Source: Micromonospora trifolii (GTDB lineage Bacteria > Actinomycetota > Actinomycetes > Mycobacteriales > Micromonosporaceae). Taken from it: DNA of 64,000 bases. The position numbers and the translations under genes were made by a program. Location: contig NZ_JAKKFD010000034.1 in the NCBI RefSeq assembly GCF_022229005.1, forward strand, positions 1 to 64,000. Reading direction: 5' to 3'. Positions 16,102 through 24,044 of the stretch are shown here, one piece after another. The notes beneath the pieces were generated by a model that searched no databases, was not told the origin of the DNA, and was given only the letters and a program-made list of their open reading frames with translations. The stretch's first letter is position 1. Every line of letters starts with the position of its first letter.

Positions 16102-16470
16102 GTGACCACGCCAGCGCAGACCGAGTCGACCGAGGCCAAGGCCCCTACTTCCGTCGTCCTCACCGACGTCGCGGCGCAGAAGGTCAAGGCCCTGATCGAG
16201 CAGGAGGGCCGCGACGACCTGCGGCTCCGCGTCGCCGTGCAGCCGGGCGGCTGCTCCGGCCTGCGGTACCAGCTCTTCTTCGACGAGCGTTCGCTCGACG
16301 GTGACGTCGTGACCGACTTCGGTGGCGTCGAGGTCGTCGTCGACCGGATGAGCGCCCCGTACCTTTCCGGCGCGACGATCGACTTCGCCGACCGGATCGA
16401 CGCCCAGGGCTTCACCATCGACAACCCCAACGCGGGCAGCTCCTGCGCCTGCGGTGACTCGTTCAACTGA
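16102..16470 (+). CDS. erpA: Iron-sulfur cluster insertion protein, A-type carrier (ErpA/IscA)
   Basis: 122 residues from GTG 16102, preceded by AGGGAG (16088-16093). The HesB/IscA fold has the three cluster cysteines: the first in QPGGCSGLRY and the pair near the end in SSCACGDSF (C-x-C). It carries [Fe-S] clusters to apo-targets in the cytoplasm; the respiratory and NAD enzymes encoded nearby (Rieske QcrA, NadA) need such clusters. A TACGAT hexamer at 16009-16014 is a possible -10 box. It ends at a strong hairpin before adoK. The name erpA follows the conserved actinobacterial position and is an inference from family plus context. Confidence 0.93.
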   Translation: MTTPAQTESTEAKAPTSVVLTDVAAQKVKALIEQEGRDDLRLRVAVQPGGCSGLRYQLFFDERSLDGDVVTDFGGVEVVVDRMSAPYLSGATIDFADRIDAQGFTIDNPNAGSSCACGDSFN

Positions 16471-16487
16471 GTCACACCCCGCACCAG

Positions 16488-16525
16488 CGACGATGGGGCC
16501 GTTCTTCGGGACGGCCCCATCGTCG
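16488..16525 (+). terminator. Terminator after erpA
   Basis: A perfect 15-bp inverted repeat (16488-16502 with 16511-16525) with the loop TCTTCGGG lies 17 bp after the erpA stop. A loop containing the stable UUCG type supports a real RNA hairpin. Confidence 0.85.
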
Positions 16526-16668
16526 TGCCGGTCGGCGGTCGCGCCGGTCTGGGAGCGATCCCGAAGGGGGCCGTGGCGGGCTGGTTGCCGTTGTCCGACC
16601 GAGCGGTGACCACCGGGTTGCCGTCCCGGTAGGCTGACCGCGCCCTGCTCCCGACCCCGAGGGTTGAC

Positions 16669-17646
16669 ATGAAGATCGCCGTCACCGGCTCGATCGCCAC
16701 GGATCACCTGATGAGCTTCCCCGGTCGCTTCGCCGACCAGCTCATCGCCGATCAACTGCACAAGGTGTCCCTCTCCTTCCTGGTGGACGACCTGGTGCTC
16801 CGCCGCGGCGGAGTGGCGGCGAACATCTCCTTCGGGATGGGTCAGCTCGGGCTGCGCCCGGTGCTGCTCGGCGCGGTCGGCGCCGACTTCGCCGACTACC
16901 GCTCCTGGCTGGAGCGCCACGGTGTGGACTGCGACTCGGTGCACATCAGCGAGGTGGCGCACACCGCCCGCTTCGTCTGCACCACCGACACCGACATGTG
17001 CCAGATCGCGTCGTTCTACGCCGGTGCGATGAGCGAGGCCCGCAACATCGAGCTGGCCCCGGTCGCCGACCGCCTCGGCGGTCTGGACCTGGTGCTGGTC
17101 GGCGCGAACGACCCCGAGGCGATGCTGCGCCACTCGGCCGAGTGCCGCACCCGCGGGTACGCCTTCGCCGCCGACCCGTCCCAGCAGCTCGCCCGGATGC
17201 CCGGCGAGGACGTGGTGGCGCTGATCGAAGGCGCCGAGTACCTGATGACCAACGACTACGAGAAGTCGCTGCTGCAGAGCAAGGCGCAGCTCAGCGACGA
17301 CCAACTGCTGGACCTGGTCAAGGTGCGGGTCACCACGTTGGGCAAGCACGGTGTGGAGATCGCCGGGCGCCACATCGACCCGATCCACGTACCGATCGCG
17401 CGGGAGATCCGGGCGGTCGACCCGACCGGCGTCGGCGACGGCTTCCGGGCCGGCTTCTTCACCGCGCTCTCCTGGGGCCTCGGCCTGGAGCGCGCCGCCC
17501 AGGTCGGCTCGCTGCTGGCCACGCTGGTCCTGGAGACCGTCGGCACCCAGGAGTACGACGTTCGCCGCGACCTGTTCGTCAAGCGGCTCGCCGAGTCCTA
17601 CGGCGACACCGCGGCGGAAGAAGTCCGCCCCCACCTCCTCCCGTAA
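16669..17646 (+). CDS. adoK: PfkB-family carbohydrate kinase, adenosine kinase type
   Basis: 325 residues. The start region MKIAVTGSIATDHLMSFPG and the body (RRGGVAANISFGMGQLG, DPSQQLARMPGE, YLMTNDYE) closely match my memory of M. tuberculosis adenosine kinase Rv2202c. The PfkB signature DPTGVGDGFRAGFF contains the catalytic Asp and the anion hole. It would phosphorylate adenosine with ATP for purine salvage; a role on another ribosyl sugar cannot be excluded. A TAGGCT -10-like box is at 16631-16636. Position downstream of erpA and upstream of the cta/qcr genes is shared with mycobacteria. Confidence 0.88.
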   Translation: MKIAVTGSIATDHLMSFPGRFADQLIADQLHKVSLSFLVDDLVLRRGGVAANISFGMGQLGLRPVLLGAVGADFADYRSWLERHGVDCDSVHISEVAHTARFVCTTDTDMCQIASFYAGAMSEARNIELAPVADRLGGLDLVLVGANDPEAMLRHSAECRTRGYAFAADPSQQLARMPGEDVVALIEGAEYLMTNDYEKSLLQSKAQLSDDQLLDLVKVRVTTLGKHGVEIAGRHIDPIHVPIAREIRAVDPTGVGDGFRAGFFTALSWGLGLERAAQVGSLLATLVLETVGTQEYDVRRDLFVKRLAESYGDTAAEEVRPHLLP

Positions 17647-17662
17647 CCCCTCCAGTCGGGTT

Positions 17663-17731
17663 GATCATGGAGTTGTGGTGGCCGAATGGCAGCCGTTTGC
17701 GGCCTTTGTCCCCCACCACAACTCCATGATC
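17663..17731. repeat. 19-bp perfect palindrome with GATC ends
   Basis: GATCATGGAGTTGTGGTGG (17663-17681) is repeated as its exact reverse complement at 17713-17731 around a 31-nt centre. It lies between the stops of adoK (+) and tusA (-), where it could end both transcripts. The long spacer and GATCATGGAG border also relate it to other intergenic palindromes in this window. Confidence 0.75.
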
Positions 17732-17759
17732 GACGCCGGGTGGGGCGATGTCGGGTTGG

Positions 17760-17987
17760 TCAGTGGGTGCGGCGGACGTCGTAGGCGGGGCCTTCGGGGC
17801 CGTTGACGGACCCGAGGAACTCCTGGCCGCGCATCCGGCACCAGGCGGGAATGTCGACAGCCGCCGCCGGGTCGTCGGCCAGCACCCGGACCACAGTGCC
17901 GACCGACACCTCGGGCATCCGTCGCGCCGCCGCGATCACCGGCAGCGGGCAGCGTTGCCCCCGGCAGTCAATCACCTCGTCCGGCAT
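17760..17987 (-). CDS. TusA/SirA-family sulfur carrier
   Basis: 75 residues from ATG 17987, only 2 nt after the cysteine desulfurase stop. The N-terminal motif IDCRGQRCPLPVI contains the CPxP signature with the sulfur-carrying cysteine (Cys13); an extra Cys8 precedes it. TusA-type proteins accept persulfide sulfur from a cysteine desulfurase and pass it to tRNA thiolation, molybdenum cofactor or sulfur-metabolic enzymes. The tight pairing with the desulfurase gene points to a dedicated sulfur relay. Confidence 0.88.
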   Translation of the reverse strand: MPDEVIDCRGQRCPLPVIAAARRMPEVSVGTVVRVLADDPAAAVDIPAWCRMRGQEFLGSVNGPEGPAYDVRRTH

Positions 17988-17989
17988 CG

Positions 17990-19141
17990 TCACAGCCCCA
18001 CCACCCCGGCCTCGGCGCGCAGCCCGGTGACGATCCCCGGCAGCTCGGTCAGGAACCGCTCCACGTCCGCCTCGGTCGTCTCCCGGTGCAGGCTGACCCG
18101 CACGTTGCCGTGCGAGAGCACCCCCATCGCCTCCAGCACGTGCGACGGGCGCAACGTGGACGAGGTGCAGGACGAGCCGGACGACACGGCGAAGCCCCGC
18201 CGGTCCAGTGCGTGCAACAGCGCCTCCCCGTCGACGTACAGGCAGGAGAAGGTGACCAGGTGGGGTAGCCGGAGCACCGGGTCGCCGACCACCTCCACGT
18301 CGGGCACCTCCGCAGCGACCCGCTCCCGGACCCGATCCACCAGGGCGGCCAGCCGGGTCGCCTCGGCCGCCGCGTCGGCCGCCGCCGCGCGCAGACTCGC
18401 CGCCGCCGCCACGACCGCGGGCAGGTTCACCACCCCGGGGGTACGTCCGCTCTCCCGCTCGTCGGCCGGCCAGGGTGACTCCCAGCGAACGCCCTTCCGG
18501 ACCGCCAGAACCCCCACGCCCGGTGGCCCACCCCACTTGTGGGCGCTCGCCGTGAGCACCGACCAGCCGGCCGGCAGGGGCACCCGGCCCACCGACTGCG
18601 CCGCGTCCACGTACAGCGGCACACCCACGTCGGCGCACGCCGCCGCCGCCTCGGCGACCGGCTGCACCGTCCCCACCTCGTGACTGGCGGTAATCAACGC
18701 GGCCAGCGCGACCCCCGGCGCCCGAACGGCTGTCGACCACGCCGTCAGGTCCAGCCGGCCCAACCGGTCGACAGGCACCGCGGTGGCAATCCCGCCCGCG
18801 TCGACGTGCCGCTCCGCCGCGTGCAGCACCGCCGAGTGCTCGATCGCCGAGTGCACCAGCGTCGACCCGACCCGACGTCGCCCCGCCAGGCCGCCGAGCA
18901 CCGCGCCGTGGGCTGCTGTCGTACCACTGGGTGTGAAGGAGACCTCATCGGCGCGGACGCCGAGCGTCAGCGCGGTGGCCTCGCGGGCGGCGTCGAGCAG
19001 TTGCCGGGCCCGGCGGGCCTGCGTGTACAGCTTGCCCGGGTCGGCCCAGCCGTCGTCCAGCGCGGCCAGCAGCGCCTGCCGCGCGACCGGATGCATCGGC
19101 GCGGCGGTCGCCGCGTCCAGGTAGACCGGGGATGCGCTCAC
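17990..19141 (-). CDS. Cysteine desulfurase (class V aminotransferase, IscS/NifS-like)
   Basis: 383 residues from GTG 19141. It is a PLP enzyme that removes sulfur from L-cysteine as a protein-bound persulfide. The PLP lysine lies in ASAHKWGGPPGVG, the cofactor His/Asp in ASHEVGTVQP and YVDAAQSVG, and the persulfide cysteine in SSGSSCTSS. It is not next to isc or suf scaffold genes but is followed 2 nt later by a TusA-like gene, which suggests sulfur transfer to TusA. The ribosome binding site (GAAGGCGGG) is part of a dispersed repeat that directly precedes the start codon. Confidence 0.93.
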   Translation of the reverse strand: MSASPVYLDAATAAPMHPVARQALLAALDDGWADPGKLYTQARRARQLLDAAREATALTLGVRADEVSFTPSGTTAAHGAVLGGLAGRRRVGSTLVHSAIEHSAVLHAAERHVDAGGIATAVPVDRLGRLDLTAWSTAVRAPGVALAALITASHEVGTVQPVAEAAAACADVGVPLYVDAAQSVGRVPLPAGWSVLTASAHKWGGPPGVGVLAVRKGVRWESPWPADERESGRTPGVVNLPAVVAAAASLRAAAADAAAEATRLAALVDRVRERVAAEVPDVEVVGDPVLRLPHLVTFSCLYVDGEALLHALDRRGFAVSSGSSCTSSTLRPSHVLEAMGVLSHGNVRVSLHRETTEADVERFLTELPGIVTGLRAEAGVVGL

Positions 19142-19200
19142 AGACCCGCCTTCGTTCGCGACTGCGGGGCTCGCAACCCCGGCTCACTCCTCGCGCTCAC
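19141..19200 (-). repeat. Dispersed short repeat upstream of the cysteine desulfurase (copy 1)
   Basis: Read on the minus strand from 19200: GTGAGCGC, then GAGGAGTGAGCCGGGG, then TTGCGAGCCCCGCAGTCG, then CGAACGAAGGC, reaching the GTG start at 19141, which itself begins a second GTGAGCGC. The same arrangement occurs on the plus strand at 53699-53761. The element contributes the Shine-Dalgarno bases. It covers the promoter-proximal leader only and codes for nothing. Confidence 0.8.
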
Positions 19201-19206
19201 AGATCA

Positions 19207-19235
19207 TTACGGTATCGCGGCGGTATGCCTAGGAT
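19207..19235 (+). promoter_or_regulatory. Predicted promoter of ctaC-ctaF
   Basis: TTACGG (19207-19212) and TAGGAT (19230-19235) are separated by exactly 17 bp, a good match to the principal sigma factor pattern of actinobacteria. Transcription would begin near 19242, giving a leader of about 130 nt before the GTG of ctaC. Confidence 0.65.
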
Positions 19236-19371
19236 CCCCCCGATGGGGGTCGGACAGTGACCCCACCACGGCCGAGTCCGTCATGGTCGAGTAATCTGCG
19301 ACCGTCGGTGACGCCTTTGCCGCGGGTGCTGAGGAAAGACGCACCGCGGCGCGCTAGGGAGGCAGGACCAG

Positions 19372-20343
19372 GTGGTCGCAAGGAGTTCGGAGGTACGGCC
19401 GTCGGCCGTACGGCACAGCGCTTCCCCAGGGGTTGGTGGACGCCGGGGGCGTGGTGCTGGTCGCCTGGCCGGGCTCGGTCTCGGTGGCGTGGCGTTGCTC
19501 GTTCTGCTCACGGGCTGTGACGTGGGTCAGACGTTCCACGGCTTCGGCTGGCCGCAGGGCGGCATCTCGCCGGAGTCCAAGCGGATGTACGACCTGTGGA
19601 TCGCCTCCTGCATCGCCGCGCTCGCGGTCGGCGTCTTCGTGTGGGGCCTGATCTTCTGGTGCGTCGTGCGCTACCGCAAGCGTGGCAACGCGCTGCCGGT
19701 GCAGACCCGCTACAACATGCCGATGGAGTTCCTCTACACCATCGCGCCGATCCTGATCGTCTCCGTGCTCTTCTACTACACGGCGATCGTGCAGACCGAC
19801 GTCGACAAGCTGTCGAAGAACCCGGACGTCACCGTCGAGGTCGTCGCGTTCAAGTGGAACTGGCAGTTCAACTACCGGGACGGCCAGGGCACGGAAGCCA
19901 GCACCACCGCGTCGACGCTCGGCACCAGTGAGGTCATCCCGGTGCTGGTGCTGCCGACCAACCGGTCCATCCGGTTCGAGGAGACCAGCCGCGACGTCAT
20001 CCACTCGTTCTGGGTGCCGGAGCTGCTCTTCAAGCGCGACGTCATGCCGGGCAAGATCCGCAACGTGTTCGAGGTCTCGAGCCTGGACGCCGAGGGTGCC
20101 TACGTCGGGCGTTGTGCCGAACTGTGCGGCAGCTACCACGCGTTCATGAACTTCGAGCTGCGGGTGGTCTCGCCGGAGAAGTACGACCAGTTCCTCGCGG
20201 CCAAGCAGAGCGGCAAGTCCACCCAGGATGCGCTGTCCGCGATCGGTGAGCAGCCGTACGCGACGACCACGCAGCCGTTCGACACGCGGCGGACGCAGGA
20301 CAACTTCAACCCGGACGACGTTCCGGCCCGCACGGGAAGCTGA
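19372..20343 (+). CDS. ctaC: Cytochrome c oxidase subunit II (aa3-type)
   Basis: 323 residues from GTG 19372, with AGGGAGG (19356-19362) upstream. The N-terminus carries a lipoprotein-type signal (LLVLLTGC lipobox) and two transmembrane helices (about 75-99 and 118-136). The periplasmic cupredoxin domain has the binuclear CuA ligands: His in VIHSFWVPELLF and the CAELCGSYHAFM motif with two Cys, His and Met. It takes electrons from the QcrC dihaem subunit and passes them to haem a of subunit I. ctaF follows after 9 bp in the same operon; subunit I (ctaD) is not in the window. Confidence 0.97.
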   Translation: MVARSSEVRPSAVRHSASPGVGGRRGRGAGRLAGLGLGGVALLVLLTGCDVGQTFHGFGWPQGGISPESKRMYDLWIASCIAALAVGVFVWGLIFWCVVRYRKRGNALPVQTRYNMPMEFLYTIAPILIVSVLFYYTAIVQTDVDKLSKNPDVTVEVVAFKWNWQFNYRDGQGTEASTTASTLGTSEVIPVLVLPTNRSIRFEETSRDVIHSFWVPELLFKRDVMPGKIRNVFEVSSLDAEGAYVGRCAELCGSYHAFMNFELRVVSPEKYDQFLAAKQSGKSTQDALSAIGEQPYATTTQPFDTRRTQDNFNPDDVPARTGS

Positions 20344-20352
20344 GGCAGCCGC

Positions 20353-20778
20353 ATGAAGACCGAGTGGCGTATCTTCCTGATCATCGCCGGGTTCCTCTTC
20401 GGTGCCACCATCCTCTACGGCGCCTGGACGCACGGGGAGTCGGGCGGCGTCGAGTGGGTCGGCACCGTCGCCCTGCTGCTGTCGTTCCTGCTGTGCTCGA
20501 TGTGCGGTGGCTTCTTCTGGTTCGTCTCCCGCCGCATCGACCTGCGCCCGGAGGACCGCCCGGACGCTGAGATCGCCGACGGCGCTGGTGAGGTCGGCTT
20601 CTTCAGCCCGGGCAGCTACTGGCCGTTCGGTCTGGCGCTGGCCGCCGCGATCGCCGCGCTCGGCATGGTGTTCTGGCAGTACTGGCTGATCGGCGCCGGC
20701 CTGCTGGCCGTCGTCTTCTCCGCCTGCGGGCTCCTGTTCGAGTACTACAGCGGCACCCGGCGTACCGCCGAGCACTGA
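20353..20778 (+). CDS. ctaF: Cytochrome c oxidase subunit IV (actinobacterial CtaF)
   Basis: 141 residues with four hydrophobic helices (about 8-24, 33-56, 85-105, 108-130), matching the small actinobacterial-specific fourth subunit of aa3 oxidase. It starts 9 bp after ctaC and ends 35 bp before a hairpin, so ctaC-ctaF form a two-gene operon. It stabilises the oxidase in the bcc-aa3 supercomplex and holds no cofactors. The order ctaC-ctaF matches mycobacteria (Rv2200c-Rv2199c, from memory). Confidence 0.95.
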   Translation: MKTEWRIFLIIAGFLFGATILYGAWTHGESGGVEWVGTVALLLSFLLCSMCGGFFWFVSRRIDLRPEDRPDAEIADGAGEVGFFSPGSYWPFGLALAAAIAALGMVFWQYWLIGAGLLAVVFSACGLLFEYYSGTRRTAEH

Positions 20779-20813
20779 CCCACCCGGTCGCCGTCGCGAC
20801 CGACCCGGCACGA

Positions 20814-20850
20814 CGAAGGCCCGTTCCCCGAGTGGGGGAGCGGGCCTTCG
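20814..20850 (+). terminator. Terminator of the ctaC-ctaF operon
   Basis: CGAAGGCCCGTTCCCC pairs with GGGGGAGCGGGCCTTCG across a short loop, with one G-U pair. It also lies downstream of the convergent zinc-ribbon gene and may stop both. Confidence 0.8.
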
Positions 20851-20899
20851 GTCATGCGCCACCCGCCTCGGGTGGCGTTGCGGTCAGGCGGCGTTGCGG

Positions 20900-21100
20900 T
20901 CAGGCGGCGCGGCGGGCGGGCTGGCGTCGGCGGGCGGGCAGCCGGGTGACCGGGAAGGCGAACGTGCCGACCACCACAGCGGCGCCGCAGTCGGTGCAGA
21001 TCAGCTCCGGACAGTCGGTGCCGTGGCTGTCGACGCAGGGCGGCGCCTCGAACAGCGCCACGCCCTCGCAGACGTCGCAGTAGAGCTCGCGGTGCGACAC
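20900..21100 (-). CDS. Small zinc-ribbon-like protein, 66 aa
   Basis: GTG 21100 is preceded by GAGGAG seven bases upstream. The 66-residue product has six cysteines, with CxxC pairs at Cys8/Cys11 (YCDVCEG) and Cys35/Cys38 (CTDCG) and further Cys at 22 and 30, plus a His, which suggests zinc binding. A basic Arg-rich tail (RLPARRRQPARRAA) ends it. No catalytic domain is seen. The function is unknown; nucleic-acid or protein binding is plausible. It is a monocistronic gene in the cta-trpD interval. Confidence 0.8.
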   Translation of the reverse strand: MSHRELYCDVCEGVALFEAPPCVDSHGTDCPELICTDCGAAVVVGTFAFPVTRLPARRRQPARRAA

Positions 21101-21243
21101 GGGCGTCTCCTCTCGGATACCAGGCGGACCGCCCTCGGATGCGACAACGACGCACCGACGGCAGCAGAGAACTACTCAGCTGTAGTTTCCCAGACGGGTC
21201 CGACAAATCTCCGCGCACGTCACCCGCCGCTCGGCATCCGCGC

Positions 21244-21322
21244 GTGATCCACTCGACTTCATTGAAGTCGGGGCATCCGAGCTGCCCAGACACCGCGGAT
21301 TCAAGGAACCCGAGTTGATCAC
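21244..21322. repeat. Imperfect intergenic palindrome with GTGATC ends
   Basis: GTGATCCACTCG (21244-21255) mirrors CGAGTTGATCAC (21311-21322) with one mismatch. A second small hairpin inside (CGACTTCA-T-TGAAGTCG, 21254-21270) adds structure. It lies between the zinc-ribbon gene and trpD, both on the minus strand. It is one of four GATC-bordered palindromes in the window; no protein is encoded. Confidence 0.55.
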
Positions 21323-21358
21323 CCGCCGGGACACCGCCCGCGGACGGCACCGGCGGGT
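21321..21358 (-). terminator. Possible terminator of trpD
   Basis: ACCCGCCGG (21321-21329) pairs with CCGGCGGGT (21350-21358) just after the trpD stop. The stem is short for this genome and the loop is about 20 nt, so it may act together with the adjoining larger palindrome. Confidence 0.45.
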
Positions 21359-21373
21359 CGGGTGGTGGTGAGG

Positions 21374-22420
21374 TCAGGCGGCGGTGGCGGTCTCGATCCA
21401 GCGGTCCAGGGTCGCGGCAGCCGCGCCGGAGTCGATCGACTCGGCCGCGCGGGCCAGGCCGGCGCGCAGCGCCTCGGTCAGGTCGCCGTCCAGTGGACCC
21501 TGGGTGGCCAGCGCCGCCGCCGCGTTGACCAGCACCGCGTCCCGGACCGGGCCCGTCTCGCCGGCCAGCAGGCGACGGGCCACGCCCGCGTTGTACGCGG
21601 CGTCACCGCCCCGCAGGTCCGCGAGGGTGGCCCGGGGTACCCCCAGGTCCGTCGCGTCCAGCACAGCCTCACGTACGGTGCCGCCCTGCGCCGCCCAGAT
21701 CCGGGTCGGCGCGGCGGTGGTGAACTCGTCCAGCCCGTCCTCGCCGCGCATCACGATCGCCGAGTCGCCACGGCCCGCGAACACGCTGGCCATCACCGGG
21801 GCCATCCGCAGGTCGAAGCAGCCGACCGCACCGGCCCGGGGCCGGGCCGGGTTGGTCAGCGGGCCGAGGAAGTTGAAGAAGGTGGGCACGCCCACCTCGC
21901 GACGGACCGGGCCGGCGTGCCGCATCCCGGGGTGGAAGCGGGCCGCGAAGCAGAACCCGATGCCGGCCTCCTCCACACAGCGGGCGACCTGCTCCGGGCC
22001 GAGATCCAGCGGGATGCCGAGGAACTCCAGCAGGTCGGCGGTGCCGCACAGCGAGGAGGCGGCCCGGTTGCCGTGCTTGACGACGCGGACGCCCGCGCCG
22101 GCGACCACCAGCGCCGTCATCGTGGAGATGTTGACAGTGTGGGCGAGGTCTCCGCCGGTGCCGACCACGTCGAGCGCGGTACGGCGCAGTTCCTCGGGGA
22201 GCGTCACCGGGACCGCCCGACCCAGCATCGCCTCGACCAGGCCGGCCAGCTCCGCGGGGGTCTCCCCCTTGGCCCGCAGCGCCACGGCGAAGGCGGCGAT
22301 CTGCGCCGCGCTCGCCGAGCCGGTCATGATCTCGTCCATCGCCCAGGCGGTGTCGGCGGTGGAAAGCTCGTCACCGCGCAGCAGCGCGTTGAGCAGGTGC
22401 GGCCAGGTCCGATCGCCCAT
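21374..22420 (-). CDS. trpD: Anthranilate phosphoribosyltransferase
   Basis: 348 residues from ATG 22420, chosen because GGGAGG lies six bases upstream. It joins anthranilate and PRPP to phosphoribosylanthranilate, the second step of tryptophan synthesis. The PRPP and metal motifs are present: DVVGTGGD, KHGNRAASS and FFNFLGPLTNPARP. As in mycobacteria, trpD lies alone beside the cytochrome genes and not in a trp operon, so its control is probably separate from the rest of the pathway. Confidence 0.96.
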   Translation of the reverse strand: MGDRTWPHLLNALLRGDELSTADTAWAMDEIMTGSASAAQIAAFAVALRAKGETPAELAGLVEAMLGRAVPVTLPEELRRTALDVVGTGGDLAHTVNISTMTALVVAGAGVRVVKHGNRAASSLCGTADLLEFLGIPLDLGPEQVARCVEEAGIGFCFAARFHPGMRHAGPVRREVGVPTFFNFLGPLTNPARPRAGAVGCFDLRMAPVMASVFAGRGDSAIVMRGEDGLDEFTTAAPTRIWAAQGGTVREAVLDATDLGVPRATLADLRGGDAAYNAGVARRLLAGETGPVRDAVLVNAAAALATQGPLDGDLTEALRAGLARAAESIDSGAAAATLDRWIETATAA

Positions 22421-22512
22421 GGCGGGCCTCCCGAGCATGCGAAGTGCGGGTGGGCTGGAACCGGCGCCGAGTGAGATCCGGCGCCGTGAGGGTGCCGGAG
22501 GAGCGTGGGACG

Positions 22513-22908
22513 TCAGGCGGGTGCGTGCGTCCGCAGCAGCTCGGCCACCGTGCCGCCGGTGGTCACCGGGTCGAGCGGGTGCACCAGCGTCGCGTCGACC
22601 TCGGCGTACGCGGCGAGCCATCGGTCGGCGGCGCGGGCGATCACCAGGCAGGTCGGGGGAGAGTCGTCCCGGTCGTCCTTGACCTGCCGCGCGATGCCGA
22701 TGCCGCCGCCCGGGCTCGCCTCACCGTCGAGCAGCAGCAGGTCGATCTCGTAGTCGTCGACCAGCCGGATCGTCTCCGCGTAGGTCGACGCCTCGACGAA
22801 CTCGATCTGCAGACCGGGAGCGGGCCGGGTGCCGACGGCCATCCGCATCCGGTCACGGACCTGCGGGTCGTCGCTGTAGAGCAAGACGGTGCAAAGACGA
22901 TCGCTCAT
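22513..22908 (-). CDS. Stand-alone receiver-like (CheY-type) protein
   Basis: 131 residues from ATG 22908. The N-terminus (MSDRLCTVLLYSDDPQVRDRM) has the acidic pair of a response-regulator receiver and LLLLDGEASPGGG holds the likely phospho-acceptor Asp. The conserved Thr and Lys of a classical receiver are not obvious at the usual places (VIARAA, VHPLDP), so it may be a pseudo-receiver. There is no output domain and no kinase nearby. It lies between trpD and the ctaG-like gene on the same strand; the role is unknown. Confidence 0.75.
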   Translation of the reverse strand: MSDRLCTVLLYSDDPQVRDRMRMAVGTRPAPGLQIEFVEASTYAETIRLVDDYEIDLLLLDGEASPGGGIGIARQVKDDRDDSPPTCLVIARAADRWLAAYAEVDATLVHPLDPVTTGGTVAELLRTHAPA

Positions 22909-23015
22909 GGCTGGCCTGACTCCCACCTCGTAGCTGCCCGCAGATCGTACCGGTCGGCGTGACGTAGCCGACATCCCGCCCGGCGTCGCGCGTCGGGGCG
23001 TACCGTCCGGGCAGC

Positions 23016-23936
23016 TCAGGCGGGCGCGGCGTCGGCGGCGCGGTCGCGGGCCTCCTGGCGGTCCAGTTCGCGGTCCACCCGGCGGGCCTCCCGCTCGGAC
23101 TGTTTGACCCACTGCACCACCAGCACCGCGAGCATGGTCACACTGACGAACTCGCCACCGGCCCAGAGGATGCCACCGGCGACCACCTGGTCATTCCAGG
23201 GGTCGGACCAGCTCAGATTGAGCGACGGGTACCAGTCGCCGCCGAAGAGTGTGCTGCTCTGCATGATGGTGAGGCCGAGCACTGTGTGGAACGGCACGGA
23301 GAGCAGCATCAGCAGCGCGCGCGCCGGGTACGGCCAGCGGCCGGGCAGCGGGTCGAGGCCGAGCAGCGGCCAGAAGAACACGCAGCCGGTCATGATGAAG
23401 TGCGCGTGCACCAGCTCGTGCGCCCAGGCGTGTTCGAGGGTGAAGCGGTACAGGTCACTGAAGTACAGCGCGAACGGGTTGACCACGAAGATGGCGAACG
23501 CCACCAGCGGGAAGCTGTAGACCCGGGCGACGCGGCTGTGCACGATCGCGAGCAGGCGCTTGCGCGGCCCGACCGGCAGGGTCCGCAGGGCCAGGGTCAT
23601 CGGCGCGCCGAGCGCCAGGAAGATCGGCGCCACCATGGAGAGCACCATGTGCTGGATCATGTGTACGGACAGCAGCGCGGTGTCGTACGCGTGCAACCCG
23701 CTGACCGTGACGAGCGCGATGCCGCCCAGGCCAGGGCCGAGGAAGAACACGGTGCGGGCGATCGACCAGCGGTCGCCCCGCAGGCGCAGCCGGTACACCC
23801 CGTAGAGGTACAGGCCGGCGGCGAGCACCAGGCCGAGGGCCAGCCAGCTGTCCAGCCGGGTCTCGGTCAGCACCGCGCCGACGGTGAACGGCGGCGGGGC
23901 CGAGGTGGCGGCGAAGATCGGATCGACGTGCAGCAC
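23016..23936 (-). CDS. CtaG/Caa3-type cytochrome c oxidase assembly membrane protein
   Basis: 306 residues from GTG 23936. About seven transmembrane helices are seen, with conserved histidines in VHMIQHMVLSM and ELVHAHFIMTG, the signature of the caa3_CtaG family involved in copper delivery to and assembly of haem-copper oxidases. The C-terminus is a charged cytoplasmic tail (EREARRVDRELDRQEARD). It is divergent from ctaE with a 108-bp gap, so oxidase structural and assembly genes are arranged back to back. Confidence 0.92.
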   Translation of the reverse strand: MLHVDPIFAATSAPPPFTVGAVLTETRLDSWLALGLVLAAGLYLYGVYRLRLRGDRWSIARTVFFLGPGLGGIALVTVSGLHAYDTALLSVHMIQHMVLSMVAPIFLALGAPMTLALRTLPVGPRKRLLAIVHSRVARVYSFPLVAFAIFVVNPFALYFSDLYRFTLEHAWAHELVHAHFIMTGCVFFWPLLGLDPLPGRWPYPARALLMLLSVPFHTVLGLTIMQSSTLFGGDWYPSLNLSWSDPWNDQVVAGGILWAGGEFVSVTMLAVLVVQWVKQSEREARRVDRELDRQEARDRAADAAPA

Positions 23937-24044
23937 GCTTTTCAGGCTAGGCCAGGCGAACCGGACCCTGACGCTCGGGCCACGGAAGGCGCAGGTTTGC
24001 CACCCCGCTGATCGGCGGCCCCGGTCAGGGGCAATAATGACGGC

